Shown piece after piece: positions 33,614 through 43,400 of a stretch of 45,259 nt of DNA; the stretch's first letter is position 1; each line of letters begins with the position of its first letter. The position numbers were made by a program, and so were the translations under genes. Below the pieces are notes generated by a model. That model was not told the origin of the DNA. It worked only from the letters and a program-made list of their open reading frames with translations, and did no database searches. Source of the stretch: Solobacterium sp. (GTDB lineage Bacteria; Bacillota_I; Bacilli_A; Erysipelotrichales; Erysipelotrichaceae); assembly GCA_017430925.1 (NCBI GenBank), contig JAFRMA010000101.1, positions 1-45,259 on the forward strand. The letters run 5' to 3'.

Positions 33614-34600
33614 ATGACACAAGTCGCGAATAAAGTGGAAACCAGAGGCCTGGTTGAATTAAAAGATCTGAAGAAATACTTCAAATCTCCACGTGGAACA
33701 GTACATGCCGTAGACGGTGTAAATATGAGTATTGCCAAAGGTACAACCATGGGTGTTGTCGGTGAGTCCGGATGTGGTAAATCCACACTGGGACGCTGCC
33801 TCATCAATATGCATCCGGCTACCGCTGGTAAGATCTACTTTGACGGTGAAGATGTTACCGGTTTAAAGGGAGCTGCTCTGCACAAGTATCACAGCCGTGC
33901 GCAGTTCATCTTCCAGGACCCGTATTCTTCCCTGAACCCGAGATATACTGTTCAGCAGTCCATCTCTGAACCTCTTGTCAATGAAAGAAAATATTCAAAG
34001 AGTGAAATTGATGACCGTACAGTTGAACTGATGAAGATGGTTGGTGTAGATATGCGTTTCCGTAACTCATATCCGCATGAAATGGACGGCGGCCGTCGTC
34101 AGCGTGTCGTTATCGCTCGTGCGCTGGCTCTGGATCCGGAATTCATCGTCTGTGATGAGCCGGTATCCGCGCTGGACGTTTCCATTCAGGCACAGGTTCT
34201 GAACCTGCTGATGGATCTGCAGGATCAGAAAAACCTGACATACATGTTCATTACACATGATATGTCTGTTGTCCGTCATATCTCCGATGATATCTCTGTT
34301 ATGTATCTGGGACAGCTGGTTGAAACCAGTCCTTCCAAGGAACTGTTTATCCACCACTATCATCCGTACACAAAGGCATTGTTATCCGCAATTCCTTCCA
34401 CAGATATCCACCACAAGATGAACCGTATCGTCCTGAAGGGTGAATTGACCTCTCCGATCGATCCGCCTCCGGGATGCCGCTTCGCTTCACGTTGTATGTA
34501 TGCCGAAGAGAAATGTCTGGAACCGCAAGTTCTGGAAGAGGTCACCCCGAATCACTTCGTCGCATGCTGCAGAGTACACGAAGTTAACGAAGATCTCTAA
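33614..34600 (+). CDS. oppF: Peptide-type ABC transporter ATPase, OppF/DppF family
   Basis: 328 residues. Walker A GESGCGKST (50-58), Walker B FIVCDEPVSALDVS and THDMS are intact. The ABC signature is MDGGRRQR instead of SGGQ-type, a variant in this subfamily that may affect one of the two ATP sites. The C-terminal domain ends with GCRFASRCMYAEEKC. It starts 2 bases after oppD and closes the operon at a terminator. No binding protein follows, so the three lipoproteins at 9.4-17.2 kb are candidate partners. Confidence 0.95.
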   Translation: MTQVANKVETRGLVELKDLKKYFKSPRGTVHAVDGVNMSIAKGTTMGVVGESGCGKSTLGRCLINMHPATAGKIYFDGEDVTGLKGAALHKYHSRAQFIFQDPYSSLNPRYTVQQSISEPLVNERKYSKSEIDDRTVELMKMVGVDMRFRNSYPHEMDGGRRQRVVIARALALDPEFIVCDEPVSALDVSIQAQVLNLLMDLQDQKNLTYMFITHDMSVVRHISDDISVMYLGQLVETSPSKELFIHHYHPYTKALLSAIPSTDIHHKMNRIVLKGELTSPIDPPPGCRFASRCMYAEEKCLEPQVLEEVTPNHFVACCRVHEVNEDL

Positions 34601-34610
34601 GATCAACAGA

Positions 34611-34639
34611 AAGACAGCTTATGACAGGCTGTCTTTTTT
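34611..34639 (+). terminator. Terminator of the permease operon
   Basis: AAGACAGC (34611-34618) pairs with GCTGTCTT (34628-34635), then a T-run to 34639. Confidence 0.88.
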
Positions 34640-34683
34640 CGTATGCTTTGTTACGGCTGAGTGTCATCCGCACCTGTGAACAA

Positions 34684-34692
34684 TGCTATAAT
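34684..34692 (+). promoter_or_regulatory. Extended -10 promoter of the peroxiredoxin-like gene
   Basis: TGC TATAAT at 34684-34692 is a perfect extended -10. The -35 is poor. The start would be near 34699, just ahead of AAAGGA and ATG 34723. Confidence 0.6.
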
Positions 34693-34722
34693 ACATACGT
34701 AAAAAGAAAGGATGATAATACT

Positions 34723-35274
34723 ATGACAAGAATTAATGTTGGTGAAAAAATGCCGAACTTCGCGTTTGACACAGGTTATGCTCCCGATAAACAATTATCG
34801 GATTACCTCGGAGGAAAAACCGTTGTCTGGGTACTCCGCTATATCGGCTGCCCGACCTGCAGCTATACCGCATATCTGATCAATAACCGGTATGATGAAT
34901 TCCTCGCAAAGAACGCCAAGGTTCTGATGGTCATGCAGTCAGATCCGAAACATATCCAGGATTATCTCGGTGAAAGAAATATTGAACTGAAGTTTGATAT
35001 CGTTGCTGATACAGAGATGAAGATCTACAAGGAACTGGAAATCCTGCCCGCAAAGGATATGCAGAGTATGATGGGCAATGCAGATCCGGAAGAAATGAAG
35101 AAGACATTCGGAGCGATCAAGGAAGCCGGATTCACACACGGGGATTATGAGGGCGATGAACTTCAGCTGCCTGCGTTATTCATCCTGGATGAAGCCGGAA
35201 CCGTAACCTATGCGCACTATGCCGAAAACGGTATGGATATGCCTTCTGTAGACGAAGTACTGGAAATGCTGTAA
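34723..35274 (+). CDS. Peroxiredoxin-like (AhpC/TSA-type thioredoxin-fold) protein
   Basis: 183 residues from ATG 34723, set by AAAGGA and the promoter between it and the preceding terminator. VGEKMPNFAFDTG...LSDYLGGKTVVWVLRYIGCPTCSYTAYLI is the redoxin pattern, with Cys43 and Cys46 in CPTC; the spacing suggests a thiol-disulfide or atypical peroxidase centre. LPALFILDEAGTV follows as the cis-Pro region. It lies between the permease operon and MBL paralog 2 with its own promoter, so no functional link is evident. Cytoplasmic. Confidence 0.78.
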   Translation: MTRINVGEKMPNFAFDTGYAPDKQLSDYLGGKTVVWVLRYIGCPTCSYTAYLINNRYDEFLAKNAKVLMVMQSDPKHIQDYLGERNIELKFDIVADTEMKIYKELEILPAKDMQSMMGNADPEEMKKTFGAIKEAGFTHGDYEGDELQLPALFILDEAGTVTYAHYAENGMDMPSVDEVLEML

Positions 35275-35282
35275 AAAAACAG

Positions 35283-35307
35283 GGATACTCAAAAGAGTAT
35301 CCTTTGT
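35283..35307 (+). terminator. Terminator after the peroxiredoxin-like gene
   Basis: GGATACTC (35283-35290) AAAA GAGTATCC (35295-35302) then TTTGTT. The following TGT TATAAT (35305-35313) serves the next gene as an extended -10. Confidence 0.7.
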
Positions 35308-35313
35308 TATAAT
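35305..35313 (+). promoter_or_regulatory. Extended -10 promoter of MBL paralog 2
   Basis: TGT TATAAT directly adjoins the preceding terminator stem. The predicted start is near 35320; GGAGA precedes ATG 35355. Confidence 0.5.
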
Positions 35314-35354
35314 TTGTATAGTTGTACTAAGCAACTTAGAACGGAGAACACACT

Positions 35355-36287
35355 ATGGGATTGACAAAGCCCCTGATCCATGAGATTGCCCGCAAAACAT
35401 GGCTGATCAACGAACTTGGCTGTAATAACATGTATGTACTTGAGGGTACAGAACGCTCGCTGGTTGTCGACGCCGGAATGGGGTACTGCAACTTCCGCGA
35501 GATCATTGAATCTCTGACAGACAAACCCTATGACGTGGTCATCACGCACGCTCACCCGGATCATATCGGAATGATGCACCAGTTTGAACGGATCTACATC
35601 AACCGCAAGGAAATCGAAGAAGCTCCTCCGAGAAACTGGGGGAAGGTGACGACCAAGGGCGGTATGGATACGATCAACTGGCTGACACGCAAAGACTTCG
35701 ATATGGACGAATTCTACATGAACAACAATACGCATATCGGTAACTGGGAAGTCTGGACACCGGATGAGAGTGTGATCTGCCGCGGTGATCTGGACACAGA
35801 GATCTGTTATATCAAAGAGGGAGATACCTTTGACCTTGGCGGAGGCAGACTGGTTACAGCTTACGATCTTCCGGGTCATTCTCCGGGACATATGTACTTT
35901 GTGGATGAAGGAGAAAAGATCGCCTTTACCGGTGACTGCGTTAACTTCAACAACGGTACACGTTTCCATTCCGCGTACAGACATTGTCTGTATCTTCTGA
36001 AATTCCTGAGTATGTACGGAACCAAGTTCGACCGCATCTTTACCGGTCACCAGACGTATGCCGGAAGATTAAGCTTCAAGTCTCAGGATATCCGTACGGT
36101 AGAGGGTCTTCTTGAGGCACACCGGGCATACCTGAAGGGCGAGGGATATACCATTGAAATGCGCAGCCGTGCCTTACATCCGGATGTGTTTAACCCGACG
36201 ATGTGCTATGGTGAAGGCCCGTACCACATTGAGGTAAACGAACCCCCGTGCAAATGGGCAGAAGATGAACCACATATTATTCCGTAA
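35355..36287 (+). CDS. MBL-fold metal-dependent hydrolase, paralog 2
   Basis: 310 residues. Metal ligands THAHPDH (His65, His67, Asp69, His70), LPGHSPGH, FTGDC and FTGHQ are complete. It shares layout and phrases with paralog 1 at 14369-15289 (ESLTDKP..VVITH.H.DHI) but differs much in the middle. No signal peptide. Paralog 1 follows a binding-protein gene, and this one lies just beyond the permease operon, which strengthens the link between this hydrolase family and the transporter. Substrate unknown. Confidence 0.88.
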   Translation: MGLTKPLIHEIARKTWLINELGCNNMYVLEGTERSLVVDAGMGYCNFREIIESLTDKPYDVVITHAHPDHIGMMHQFERIYINRKEIEEAPPRNWGKVTTKGGMDTINWLTRKDFDMDEFYMNNNTHIGNWEVWTPDESVICRGDLDTEICYIKEGDTFDLGGGRLVTAYDLPGHSPGHMYFVDEGEKIAFTGDCVNFNNGTRFHSAYRHCLYLLKFLSMYGTKFDRIFTGHQTYAGRLSFKSQDIRTVEGLLEAHRAYLKGEGYTIEMRSRALHPDVFNPTMCYGEGPYHIEVNEPPCKWAEDEPHIIP

Positions 36288-36372
36288 GAAGAGATATCAA
36301 TCTCCGGGGAATATGAGATAATAGAGATACCGTTTCATCAGTATCCGGGATGAATTGTATCAGGACAATGAG

Positions 36373-36405
36373 CAGGAGATGACGGTAATGCCATCTCCTG
36401 TTTTG
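36373..36405 (+). terminator. Hairpin with T-tract just before the small membrane protein gene
   Basis: CAGGAGATG (36373-36381) pairs with CATCTCCTG (36392-36400), then TTTTG. It may end the MBL transcript or attenuate the next gene, whose ATG is 15 bases on. Confidence 0.65.
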
Positions 36406-36419
36406 TGAGGTAAAGAAGT

Positions 36420-37070
36420 ATGACGCAGCCTAAACAAGATTATGAACTCTACGAAGATACCTTGAAAGATAAGGAAACTCCCAAAAAACAAGTTGCTTTC
36501 CAGAAGTACTTTGAAGGATATACAGTCGTAAAAGTACCGAAGAAATACGGTAAGGGATATCGTGTTACGCGGATCTATACAGATTTTTACCTGTACCAGG
36601 ATATTACGGATGAAGAGTGGAAAAGACGCCGGTGGATATATATCGGGATGGAACTTCTCTCGTTTGTTCTCTTCATGTATGGAACTGTTCGCCGGCTGCC
36701 CAGCAATACCTGGAAACCTATCGGATTAATAACCGGTATTACTCTTGTATGTATGGTATTCTCAGTGATTTATGTGCTGTACTATGCCACAAGACCGAGA
36801 CTGATGAAGAGATATGATGGTTCTCATGTTCATAAGAGAGTGATCCGCTGGTGTATGGCATCCGGAGGAACCTTGATCCTGATGGCCACGGCAGCTGCGG
36901 TATTTACAGCGTTCGTTACCGATAAAATGTACTTCGCGGAACTGATCAACGTAGTGTTATATATCCTGGCAGGTGCCCTGAATCTTACAATCGCCCGTAT
37001 TGAGAGGGACACATTCTTCCTGGAGAAACCCAACAACACAAAGATTCCCCTGGATGCCCAGATCGATTAA
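36420..37070 (+). CDS. Uncharacterised membrane protein with four predicted helices
   Basis: 216 residues. A charged N-terminal region of about 60 residues precedes four hydrophobic stretches: YIGMELLSFVLFMYGT, IGLITGITLVCMVFSVIYVLYY, GGTLILMATAAAVFTAFV and LINVVLYILAGALNLTIA. A short hydrophilic tail follows. I do not recognise the family. GAGG lies 10 bases ahead of ATG 36420. It stands alone between a hairpin and a terminator. Confidence 0.75.
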   Translation: MTQPKQDYELYEDTLKDKETPKKQVAFQKYFEGYTVVKVPKKYGKGYRVTRIYTDFYLYQDITDEEWKRRRWIYIGMELLSFVLFMYGTVRRLPSNTWKPIGLITGITLVCMVFSVIYVLYYATRPRLMKRYDGSHVHKRVIRWCMASGGTLILMATAAAVFTAFVTDKMYFAELINVVLYILAGALNLTIARIERDTFFLEKPNNTKIPLDAQID

Positions 37071-37074
37071 ACAG

Positions 37075-37101
37075 AAGCATGAGAGATTCATGCTTTTATT
37101 T
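37075..37101 (+). terminator. Terminator after the membrane protein gene
   Basis: AAGCATGA (37075-37082) pairs with TCATGCTT (37088-37095), then TTATTTAT. Confidence 0.8.
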
Positions 37102-37446
37102 ATGCCGGACATGTACACACGGAAAGAGAATGTGATTCAAACGTAATCAAAGGATATCCGGCATGTGTGAGCTGAATCGGAGATATGACCGATGGTCAGG
37201 GATGAAGAAACGGAGTATCCACGGCTTTTATGGAATGAGATTGACGGAAAAAAGAATGCGTAAATCTCAATACTAGTTTTACGTCCAAAAATGATATGTT
37301 TTGGGCAATCATAGAGTAGTGCAGACGAAAAGACACAGATGTTTTTTTCGTATTCTAAGAGAAATATGTATTTGAAGATAGACAATATAGGATACAATAT
37401 AGCTAAACAATGAATTGCCATAAATCAGATCATCCGGAGGTTTTCT
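37102..37446 (+). other. Non-coding stretch ahead of the large surface-protein gene
   Basis: This stretch of about 345 bases has no convincing gene. A candidate promoter for the surface protein is TTGAAG (37372-37377) with TACAAT (37393-37398), spaced only 15 bases. GGAGG (37436-37440) is the ribosome binding site. I see no riboswitch or repeat array. Confidence 0.4.
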
Positions 37447-40400
37447 ATGAACAACAGAATGTATCGTTTCCTAGCAGCTCTTTTGAGCCTTTTTCTATGT
37501 TTGAATACAACCTTCGTCCCCCTCGTGGCGGAGAGAGAAGGGGATCCTTCGCAGTCAGAAGACCCGGCAGCAGATATCGTGGAAAAAGCAAGTCCCGAGG
37601 AGACTGCTGATCCGGAGGAGACTGTTGAACCAGAAGAGACTCTTGATCCAACTGAGGAGCAACCAGAAGTTACAGAAACTGTAGAACAGGGTGAAATACA
37701 GGAAGAATTCATTGATGAAGAGGAGAATACCTCAAATGAAAATGAATCAACCAGCAATAATCCTGATACGAATGATTCTGAAGAGGTGAATCTAGATAAT
37801 TCATCAGTTATTGATAATCCTGTTACAGAAGAAGAGCAGGAAACAAGTCTGGATGTGACAGATCCTTCAGATTTCAAGTACGAAATAACGGATGGAGAAG
37901 TTAAAATCACACAATATACCGGAAGTGATTCTCAAGTAATTATTCCCAGTGAGATTGATGGAGCTCCTGTAGTTACTATAGGAAGTTATACGTTTAATTG
38001 TTGTGACAGTGTAATCTCGGTCACGATCCCTTTAGGGGTTATTAACATAGATGATTATGCATTTTCCGTATGTAGAAACCTGACTTCTGTTTCAATCCCT
38101 GATAGTGTAACACGAATAGGAAATTGGGCATTTGACACCTGCGGTTTAACAACAATTACAATTCCAGGTAGTGTAACAAGCATTGGAGATGGCGCATTTT
38201 ACGAATGTACCAGTTTATCATCGGTTATTATCCAAGACGGTGTACAAAGCATAGGTTATAAAGCTTTCTATATGTGCAGCAGCTTAACAACAATTACAAT
38301 TCCAGGCAGTGTAACAAGTATTGGAGAGTCGGCATTTTATGAATGCACCAGTTTATTCTCAATCACATTAGCGGAAGGTGTTATAAGCATAGGAGCTGGC
38401 GCATTTGATAACTGCAACAGTTTATCATCCATCATAATCCCAGACAGTGTAACAAGTATAGGAGGGGATGCGTTTTTTAGATGCAGTAATATAAAAAAGA
38501 TTACAATCGGAAAAGGTATAACCTCTATTCCTGACGGTACATATTATTCCTATTATGGGGCTAGCAGCGAATGGTTTAGAGGTTGTACATCACTGGAAGA
38601 GGTCATATTACCTTCGACGATGACATATATAGGAAAATATGCATTCAGATCTTGCAGTAGTTTAGCCACGATTGAAATTCCGGGCAGTGTAACAAGTATA
38701 GGAGAAGGGGCATTCGCTGAGTGCAGTAATTTGAAAAAGATTACAATCGGAGAAGGTATAACCTCTATTCCTGACAGCATTGGTGAAACAAGCAGTTACT
38801 GGTTCAGAGGCTGTACATCGCTGGAAGAGGTCGTACTGCCTGATTCTTTAACAAGTATAGGCAACGGGGCTTTCTCTGGCTGCAGCGATTTAACGACAAT
38901 CATAATTCCAGACAGTGTAACAAGAATAGGAAGCTATGTATTTTATGATTGCAGCAGTTTAGAGACATTCATAATCCCAGATAATATAACAAATATTGAT
39001 AAGTATACATTTTATAATTGCAGCAGCTTGACAACAATTGAAATCCCGGACAGTGTAACAAGAATAGGAGACTATGTATTCTCTGGGTGCAGTAGTTTAG
39101 TCTCAATTGAAATCCCGGAAAGTGTTATAAACATAGGAATTGATTTATTCTATGAATGCAGCAGTTTATCCTCGGTAGCATTTCCGGAGGGTATTACACA
39201 AATACCAGCTGGGGCACTCTATTATTGCAGCAGTTTAACTTCGTTTGATATCCCTGCCAATGTAACAAGAATAGGCAGTTATGCATTTTGTGGCTGCAAC
39301 AACTTGTCTTCGATCATAATCCCAGATAATGTAGAATACATATTTAATTCTGCATTTGCTTCTTGCAGCAGTTTAACTACGATCACAATTCCGGAAGGAG
39401 TCAAAAACATAGATGACTTTGCATTCTTTGGTTGCAGCAATTTATCCTCAATTACACTACCGGAAAGTATCACAAGCATTGGACAAGGATCGTTTGAGAA
39501 TTGTACTAGTTTATCTTCAATCACAATTCCGGAAAACGTCACAAGAATTGGACAAGAATCATTTAAGAATTGTACTAGTTTAACTTCAATCACACTTCCG
39601 GATAAAGTCACAGAAATAAAATGGAATGCATTTAATAATTGCAGCGACTTAGCCTATATCATAATTCCCGTAAGTGTTCAGGAGATAAAAGCTGATGCTT
39701 TCCTTGATTGCGATAAGTTAAAAACTGTTTATTATTGTGGTACAGAAGAAGAATGGGATGCAATTTATAGTACAGATTGGGGCTTGAGGGATGATGTAGT
39801 TATCATATTTAACTATGTCAAATTACACTTCATTGATAATCCTTGTATTGTTGTATATGCCTCTCAAAGTGTCAACATCCCTAAAGGTATGTACGGCATT
39901 TTAGTGAGGGATATGGCTGGAAGTCCGCTTGAAGGAGTAACTGTTCATTATAGCAGCCAGGAAATGGAGACAGATTCTGATGGTCTGGCAATATTCACCA
40001 TGACAGCCAACCCTCCGGTAATCACAGCTTCCAAGAACGGCTATATTACCTGGACAAATCAGGAAACAAACTGGAAGGCAAATGATAATCGTCTTGAGGA
40101 AATCAGGTTATATGGGATAGATGCTGAAAAGTATCTTCTGAAGAAAGCGGATTTTGTTGGAAAAACTGGCAGCGTTGATTTGCTTAAAAACACGAAGAAA
40201 ATCGGGGTAGATTTAAGTAAAGCAAATAATTATATCAATACAGGGAATATGAGTAAGACTATTCGTATTGAATGTGAAGCTGTTGATCCTTCCGGTATAG
40301 AAAAATACGCTTTAATCTATGGTAATAACACTATTTGCGATAGTTCAGATGGTGCTTTGGAAATAAAAAAGGAAGACTTATCTGCCGGTGGGGATTATTA

Positions 40401-43400
40401 TATCGGAACGCAGCCTAAAGGCAGTAAGGATATGTATAAAACGCATATCAATTTAAGTATATTTGACTTATCCAAATTATCTAAAACCGGTTTCTCAATT
40501 AAGTCTGATAAGATTTCAATTAGTATCGGTGATAATGTCCCCTTCGTGGGAGGAAGTACACTAAGTGTTAAACTTCCTCCCAATACCATACCTTATGACA
40601 TTGTAGTTACTGATGAGTCTCTTTATATAGGAGTCAATTGTAAGTTGGGAGAAACCGAAGAGGATATACAGAAAGCAAAAGACAAATACTATGATCTGCT
40701 AAAAGATGTAAATAAACTTGGTAAATCTATAAAAGACCCGAAGAAATACAATCAGAAAATGAAGGCTCTGGCAAAAAAGACAAATACCATGAAATTTTCG
40801 TTATTTAAGGATATTGAATGGCACATCATCGGATTTGGCGAAGCTGACTGGAGTAAAAGTGCTTTGAAGATTCAACTCATCGTTTCTTTTAGAGCGAAGG
40901 GATCTTATGAACATATGTTCCTTGTCCCTGTAGTTGTCACAGTACCGATAACACTTGAAATTGATTGGTCTGCCGGCGCAGATGGGATAAATGAAGTCAA
41001 AGTTGATTATGAAAACTGGAAAGTGTCCGGGAATGTTTCTATAAAGCCTGTTTTTGAACTGGAACCATTCCTGGGCGTGGGTGCAACAGAAATAGTTGCG
41101 GCTGGTATATACGGTGATGGAAAAATTGACGGTGATATTAAGATTATCGGAATTAATCCAGGATTACAAACTATTGATCTGGAAGGATCCTTAAGCTTCA
41201 GAGGATATCTAGGTCCCTGGGAGTTGAAAAAGAAATTCGCTTACGGCAAATGGAACCTCTATACAAAAAACACGGTAGGTACAAACAGTGTACCGTATAC
41301 GTCTATGTATCATGAAGAAGGAGAGATGGATGCCAAAGAGTTCACTGTGGCGGATACTTCATATTTGTATTACACATCAAACTGGCTTGGGAATAGGATG
41401 TATGCGGCTGATCGGTCAGTAAATGAACTGGTTCTGAACAGCTTACAGACAGGTGTTTATCTGAACAGCCAGCCGGTAACGACATCTGATCCTGATCATA
41501 TATATCTGGCATTCCTGAAGGCAGATCCGAATACGAATCATGTGTCTACAGCAATCACTTCTTTTGACGGAAATTCGTGGAAAGAACCGGTTGTGATCGA
41601 TAATGAAGCAATAATGGATGATGCACCACAGCTGGCAGTTGACAATAACGGGAATCTCTGGGCAGCCTATACAAGAGCAACCGATCGGTATGATAAAACT
41701 GATCTTTCTCTTCTGAATTATGCGCAGACCAGAGAACTGGTACTGGCACGTCTGAATAAGAATACATTTGAAGTATTAGAAGAACGTGTATATCCTGCGG
41801 AAGGGTTTGTCTATGGTCAGAAACTTGCGGTTGTGGATGGTCAACTGATCCTTGCCTGGATCGACGCAGATGTTACCGATGATAACTCCGTAGTAAATCC
41901 TGGTAATGGGAAAGTATATCAAGTTACCGTAACGGATAATAATGATGCCCCGGTACTGGAAGGTCTTTCGGATCAGACAATCATGGAAATTGAGATCGGT
42001 AAATACAATGGGAATACAGCTGTCGTATGTACAGTCGCAGAAAATAACGGAAAAGAAACGGATCTTTACCTGGCTTCTGAAGGGATCTTAGCGCTGCTCT
42101 ATTCGGGTGTTACAGGGAATGTTAGTTATGGCAATATGCCTGGATCGAATACACCTGACTTTGTCTGGAATGGTATAGATACGTTAAGAAGTCTTTCCGG
42201 CGGTGAGATCGAAGCCAGCGGTATTTCCGGATATTATTCTCTCTGCGATGGATTGTATTACAGTTCTGGTGTCTCAGATATTACGGAGAATATGGAACAG
42301 TACCATACCGGATTCCGTGAAATCTTAATGACGGATGAAGGTTATTCCAACGATGTGATTCAGTTACTGAATACGCGTTATCTTGAAAATGTAAGTGTAC
42401 AGGAGCTGCATGGCATCAAGTATGTGATTGGTTTAAATACACAAGCTGACATTTCAGATGATCTGGCTCTCGATAAAGATCTGGTATTTGGAATTATTAC
42501 AGAAATTAATGATCTGCAGATCAGTGACTACGATATTGATGAGTCGTCCGTTGATGCAGGAACTCCTGTTCCGCTGAGTCTGACAATCACCAATAACGGA
42601 AACGAACCGATCTACTCTATCAATATTGATGTAAACGGACAGATAAATACGCAGGATCTCACAATTAATGCAGGAGAATCAGCGGTCGTTACGACAACTA
42701 TTACCTATCCTGAAAGTGCGACGGAATATCGTGTTGCTGTTACAGGCGCAGGAAAGATAGAAACAGAGGAACGATATCTGGACAATGAGATTTCCTTCGT
42801 GCTTGGACAAAGCGATCTGGTCCTGGAAAGCACACTGCTGAAGTCCGCAGAACGTATGGGGATCAACGCTGTGATCACAAATACAGGAAATACAGTAGCT
42901 TCCGGAACGCTGACGATCCATAACAGTGAAGGCACTCTGATCTACAGTGAAACGTTTGAGAACCTGAGCAAAGAAGATATATTGAATGTGGATTATTGGT
43001 TGTCAGAAGAAGAATTAGCACAGGCAGGAGAATATGCAACGGTAACCGTGCAATCCGACCAGGAGGATGCAGATCCAGGGAATAATCAGGCCCAGATAAG
43101 TTTTGAGTGGGATTATGAACTTGCGGTGATCGATGAGACCTACGCAAGTGTATCCCTTGACCAGAATGAAGCATACTTAAAGGCAGGAGAGTATCTCAGC
43201 TTGAATTATTCGATCGATCTGGAAGAATTCAAGGATCTGCCGGTGACCTGGGACAGCAGTGATGAAGAAGTAGCGATCGTTGACCAGAACGGAAATGTAC
43301 AGGCATTGAGCGAAGGAAGAACGGTGATCACTGCCTCAATCGTTGATGAAGGCTCTGTTGCAGAGTGTATCGTCTACGTATCCAAGTCTGGAGTGGTTCA

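Noticed and set aside
34621..34722. 34-codon extension of the peroxiredoxin-like protein
   Set aside because: It would run through the preceding terminator and its own -10 element. ATG 34723 has a proper ribosome binding site.
37137..37421. 94-codon minus-strand frame in the gap before the surface protein
   Set aside because: No ribosome binding site and no recognisable domain. It overlaps the promoter region of the plus-strand gene.
37880..39740. Regular repeats that could suggest a CRISPR array
   Set aside because: Repeats are about 69 bases, in frame and degenerate, and encode LRR units. There are no constant repeats with unique spacers.
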